Assembly (NCBI GenBank): GCA_002430925.1
Contig: DJDD01000094.1
Coordinates: 598 to 18,396, forward strand
DNA from: Flavobacteriales bacterium UBA5933
GTDB lineage: Bacteria; Bacteroidota; Bacteroidia; Flavobacteriales; Weeksellaceae
Direction: 5' to 3'
Length of the DNA: 17,799 bases
Shown: positions 14,900-17,799 of the stretch, piece after piece
Numbering within the stretch: position 1 is the first letter of the stretch
Layout: the number at the start of each line of letters is the position of its first letter
Program-made: the position numbers and the translations under genes
Notes under the pieces: model-generated
Told to the model about the DNA's origin: nothing
Databases searched by the model: none
The model's input: the letters and a program-made list of their open reading frames with translations, nothing else

Positions 14900-17521
14900 T
14901 TACAAAGCTGCTAATTGTTCTTCTATTTGAGAAATTTTCTCTAAAGCATCCGCTTCTTTTTTACGTTCACTTGCTATAACTTGTTCAGGAGCTCCTGCAA
15001 CAAATTTTTCATTTGATAATTTTTTACGAACCGAATTTAAAAACCCTTGGTTATAAGCCAAATCTTTTTCTAATTTTTCACGTTCTGCTTCTACATCAAT
15101 ATTATCAGACATTGGAATCATAAACTCTAATGTTCCTACACGGAAAGCAAAACCTTTCTCTGGCTTATCTCCTGTATTGAAATTAGAAACATTTCCTAAT
15201 TTAGAAAATACATCAACAAAAATTTCTAAAGCAGCATTTGCATCAGCAAAAACTTCTAAAGCTTCTTTTGGTGACATTCCTTTTTCTGAACGTAAACCAC
15301 GAATAGCAGTTGTTGCTTCTTTGGTATTTTCAAAGTTTTTAATAATTACCTCATCAAATGAAGTTAATTTAGGATATTCAGAAATAATTAAAGCTTCATC
15401 CTCATTTCTATCAGCTATTAATTGCCAAATTTCTTCTGTTAAGAAAGGCATGAATGGATGTAAAACTTTTAATACATTTTCTAAATAACCGATTGTTGCA
15501 TGATAAGTTTTAGCATCAATTGGTTCTCCAAATGTTGGTTTTATAGCTTCTAAATACCATGAACAGAAATCATCCCAAATTAATTTATAGATTGCCATTA
15601 ATGAATCTGATAAACGATATTGATCATAATTATGTTCGATATCAGCTAAGGTTTGTTGGAATTTATTTTCAAACCATTCAACAGCTTTAGCTTGAGCTGA
15701 AGATTGTTCTAAATCCTCTTTCACTTCCCAACCTTTAATCAATCGGAAAGCATTCCATATTTTATTTGCAAAATTACGTCCTTGTAAACATAAATCAACA
15801 TCAAAAGGTAAATCATTCCCTGCAGGAGCAGTTAATAACATTCCCATACGTGTTGCATCTGCACCATATTCATTCATCAGTTCTACTGGATCTGGTGAAT
15901 TTCCTAATGACTTAGACATTTTACGACCTTGCTTATCACGTACAATTCCTGTGAAATATACATTTTCGAAAGGCAATTGATCTCTGTATTCATATCCAGC
16001 AACAATCATACGAGCTACCCAGAAAAAGATAATATCTGGACCTGTAACTAAATCTTGTGTTGGATAGTAATAATTAATTTCTTCATTTTCTGGTTCATTA
16101 ATTCCATTAAAAACAGAAATTGGCCATAACCATGAAGAAAACCAAGTATCTAATGCATCTTCATCTTGACGTAAATCATCAATTGTTAATGATTGATTTC
16201 CTGTTTTTTCTTGTGCTAAAGGAAGAGCTTCTTCTTTTGTTAATGCAACAACAAAATCTTCGTTTCCTTCTCCATAGAAAAATGCAGGTATTTGGTGTCC
16301 CCACCATAATTGACGAGAAATATTCCAATCTGTAACATTTTCCATCCAATTACGATATGTATTTTTAAATTTCGCTGGGTGAAATTTAATTGTATCGTTC
16401 ATTACATTATCTAAAGCAGGTTTTGCTAAATCTGTCATTTTTAAGAACCATTGATTTGAAATTTTTGGTTCAATAACAGCTCCTGTTCTTTCAGAAGTTC
16501 CAACTTTATTTGTATAATCTTCTACTTTTTCAAGTAAACCTTTTTCTTGTAATTCTTTCTCAATTTCTTTACGAACTTTGAAACGATCCATTCCTGCATA
16601 TTGCATTCCGTGATCGTTCAATTTAGCATCATCAGTAAAAATATCAATAAAGTCTAAATTATGTTTTTTACCTAATTCGTAATCATTTGTATCATGAGCT
16701 GGAGTAACTTTTAAACAACCAGTTCCGAATTCTAAATCAACATATTCATCTTCAATAATATTAACTTCTCTACCAACTAAAGGAACAATTACTTTTTGTC
16801 CTTTTAACCATTCGTAGCGCTCATCATTAGGATTAATACATACAGCAGAATCTCCAAAAATAGTTTCTGGACGAGTTGTTGCTACAACTATATATTTATC
16901 AGAACCAACTACTTGATATTTTAAATAGTAAAGTTTTCCATTCTTTTCTTTATGAATAACTTCTTCATCAGAAATATTAGTTTTTGCTTCTGGATCCCAG
17001 TTTACCATACGGTAACCACGATAAATTAATCCTTTGTTATAAAGGTCAATAAATACACGTTGTACAGACTCTGATAAATCAGCATCCATTGTAAATTTAG
17101 TACGATCCCAATCACAAGAAGCACCTAATTTCTTTAATTGATCTAAAATAATTCCACCGTGCTTATGAGTCCAATCCCAAGCATGATCTAAAAATTTTTC
17201 TCTACCAATGTCAAATTTAGAAACACCTTCTTCTTTTAATTTCGCAACAACTTTTGCTTCAGTAGCAATAGATGCATGATCTGTTCCTGGTACCCAACAA
17301 GCGTTATATCCTCTCATACGAGCGCGACGAATTAAAACATCTTGTATCGTATTATTTAACATATGTCCCATATGTAAAACACCTGTGACATTTGGTGGAG
17401 GAATTACAATTGTATAAGCTTTTCTTTGGTCTGGAGTAGATTTAAAATATTTCTTCTCCATCCAGTATTCATACCATTTTCCTTCAACTTCTTGAGGCGT
17501 ATATTTTGATGCGATTTCCAT
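14900..17521 (-). CDS. valS: Valyl-tRNA synthetase
   Basis: Charges tRNA-Val with valine; class I, cytoplasmic, essential. The 873-residue protein has the HIGH-type motif HMGH (50-53) in PPPNVTGVLHMGHMLNN and the KMSKS motif (534-538) in GRKMSKSLGNS. The editing (CP1) domain, about 190-400, includes TTRPETIFGD and the GTGCLKVTPAHDTNDYELG block. It ends in the long coiled-coil arm typical of ValS (AEREKLEKDLAYNQGF to the C-terminus). The frame stays open to 17572, but the -7 promoter element at 17558-17551 lies inside that extension and conserved sequence begins at MEIASKYTPQEVEGKWY, so 17521 is the start. A strong terminator follows. Confidence 0.97.
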   Translation of the reverse strand: MEIASKYTPQEVEGKWYEYWMEKKYFKSTPDQRKAYTIVIPPPNVTGVLHMGHMLNNTIQDVLIRRARMRGYNACWVPGTDHASIATEAKVVAKLKEEGVSKFDIGREKFLDHAWDWTHKHGGIILDQLKKLGASCDWDRTKFTMDADLSESVQRVFIDLYNKGLIYRGYRMVNWDPEAKTNISDEEVIHKEKNGKLYYLKYQVVGSDKYIVVATTRPETIFGDSAVCINPNDERYEWLKGQKVIVPLVGREVNIIEDEYVDLEFGTGCLKVTPAHDTNDYELGKKHNLDFIDIFTDDAKLNDHGMQYAGMDRFKVRKEIEKELQEKGLLEKVEDYTNKVGTSERTGAVIEPKISNQWFLKMTDLAKPALDNVMNDTIKFHPAKFKNTYRNWMENVTDWNISRQLWWGHQIPAFFYGEGNEDFVVALTKEEALPLAQEKTGNQSLTIDDLRQDEDALDTWFSSWLWPISVFNGINEPENEEINYYYPTQDLVTGPDIIFFWVARMIVAGYEYRDQLPFENVYFTGIVRDKQGRKMSKSLGNSPDPVELMNEYGADATRMGMLLTAPAGNDLPFDVDLCLQGRNFANKIWNAFRLIKGWEVKEDLEQSSAQAKAVEWFENKFQQTLADIEHNYDQYRLSDSLMAIYKLIWDDFCSWYLEAIKPTFGEPIDAKTYHATIGYLENVLKVLHPFMPFLTEEIWQLIADRNEDEALIISEYPKLTSFDEVIIKNFENTKEATTAIRGLRSEKGMSPKEALEVFADANAALEIFVDVFSKLGNVSNFNTGDKPEKGFAFRVGTLEFMIPMSDNIDVEAEREKLEKDLAYNQGFLNSVRKKLSNEKFVAGAPEQVIASERKKEADALEKISQIEEQLAAL

Positions 17522-17550
17522 TTGTAATTTCTTAAAAAAATAAAGTTCTG

Positions 17551-17558
17551 CAAAAATA
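17551..17558 (-). promoter_or_regulatory. -7 promoter element of valS
   Basis: TATTTTTG on the minus strand matches TAnnTTTG, 29 bases before the valS ATG at 17521. No good TTTG is found at 19-21 bases upstream. A short palindrome, ATTCTT-ATC-AAGAAT (17562-17576), lies immediately upstream. Confidence 0.55.
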
Positions 17559-17639
17559 ACAATTCTTATCAAGAATACATATCATAATAGAAATATTATT
17601 TAGAACTTGTTGTACATTTTATTCATTTTATTAAAAAAA

Positions 17640-17760
17640 TTGTCACTTCGAATGGAATTCTGTAAGAAATTTGTATCGAGAAAAAAGGTTTTGAAGATAA
17701 AATTCTATTCTCGATACAATTTTTCTACATTTTATTCCGAAAAATCACTCGAACTGACGA
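17640..17760 (+). repeat. Long palindromic intergenic repeat
   Basis: An imperfect inverted repeat of about 120 bases. The inner arms are perfect: TTGTATCGAGAA (17671-17682) and TTCTCGATACAA (17708-17719). The outer arms, TTGTCACTTCGAATG (from 17640) and CACTCGAACTGACGA (to 17760), match with few changes, and GGAAT/ATTCC blocks lie between. There is no coding potential. It resembles palindromic intergenic repeats I recall from Flavobacteria and differs from the element at 3324 and 7561. Immediately after it, GAACTGA (17751-17757) and TCAGTTC (17764-17770) form a further small hairpin. It could be a non-autonomous mobile element or a structured RNA/DNA spacer. Confidence 0.75.
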
Positions 17761-17799
17761 ATTTCAGTTCAAGATGAACAATGAGTTAAATAAATTCTC

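Noticed and set aside
15177..15488. 103-codon open frame on the plus strand inside valS
   Set aside because: Antisense shadow of a highly conserved gene, with no promoter or family resemblance; the other short frames inside dsbD, valS, hom and the receptor gene were dismissed likewise.
17522..17572. N-terminal extension of ValS from an ATG at 17572
   Set aside because: The -7 promoter element (17558-17551) lies inside it and the family's conserved N-terminus begins at 17521.

Overview
The window is a strongly AT-rich piece of a bacterial chromosome, almost certainly from the Bacteroidota and most likely class Flavobacteriia. Four signs point there: several good matches to the Bacteroidota promoter -7 element TAnnTTTG, weak or absent Shine-Dalgarno sequences, an Oar-like TonB-dependent receptor with a CarboxypepD_reg domain, and a DUF3810 protein beside a small CxxC zinc-ribbon protein of a type I associate with Flavobacteria. 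The genus cannot be fixed from the sequence alone. No rRNA, tRNA, CRISPR array or insertion sequence was seen.

Layout. Positions 94-1308 (-) encode an HD-domain phosphohydrolase with a TTG start. Positions 1604-2785 (-) encode homoserine dehydrogenase, preceded by a promoter, a complete SAM-I (S-box) riboswitch and an intrinsic terminator that competes with an antiterminator, and closed by a strong terminator. Positions 3579-7524 (+) hold a two-gene unit: an Oar-like TonB-dependent receptor and an exported glycerophosphodiester phosphodiesterase. Two copies of a structured intergenic repeat bracket this unit (3324-3436 and 7561-7710), and an array of TTAAC repeats precedes it. Positions 7786-8865 (-) encode a membrane HExxH protein (DUF3810), divergent from a small zinc-ribbon gene at 9136-9474 (+). 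Positions 9554-13432 (-) hold dsbD, tilS and an Rrf2-family regulator with a cysteine cluster; tilS and dsbD overlap. A TerB-like gene (13639-14094, +) converges with a LysE-like membrane gene (14096-14734, -) leaving one base between them. valS (14900-17521, -) follows, with its own terminator, and a different palindromic repeat lies at 17640-17760.

How it fits together. Most genes are housekeeping (valS, tilS, hom). The more interesting parts are regulatory or structural. The hom leader can be read as a full SAM-sensing attenuator, which implies that this enzyme serves methionine synthesis. The receptor-phosphodiesterase pair looks like an uptake and digestion unit for phosphorus-containing or lipid-derived substrates, and the TTAAC repeats ahead of it resemble a phosphate-regulon type array; this is inference. 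The intergenic repeats keep their base pairing while their stem sequences differ, which suggests selection on structure. I see no defence system, phage or novel multi-gene machine here.
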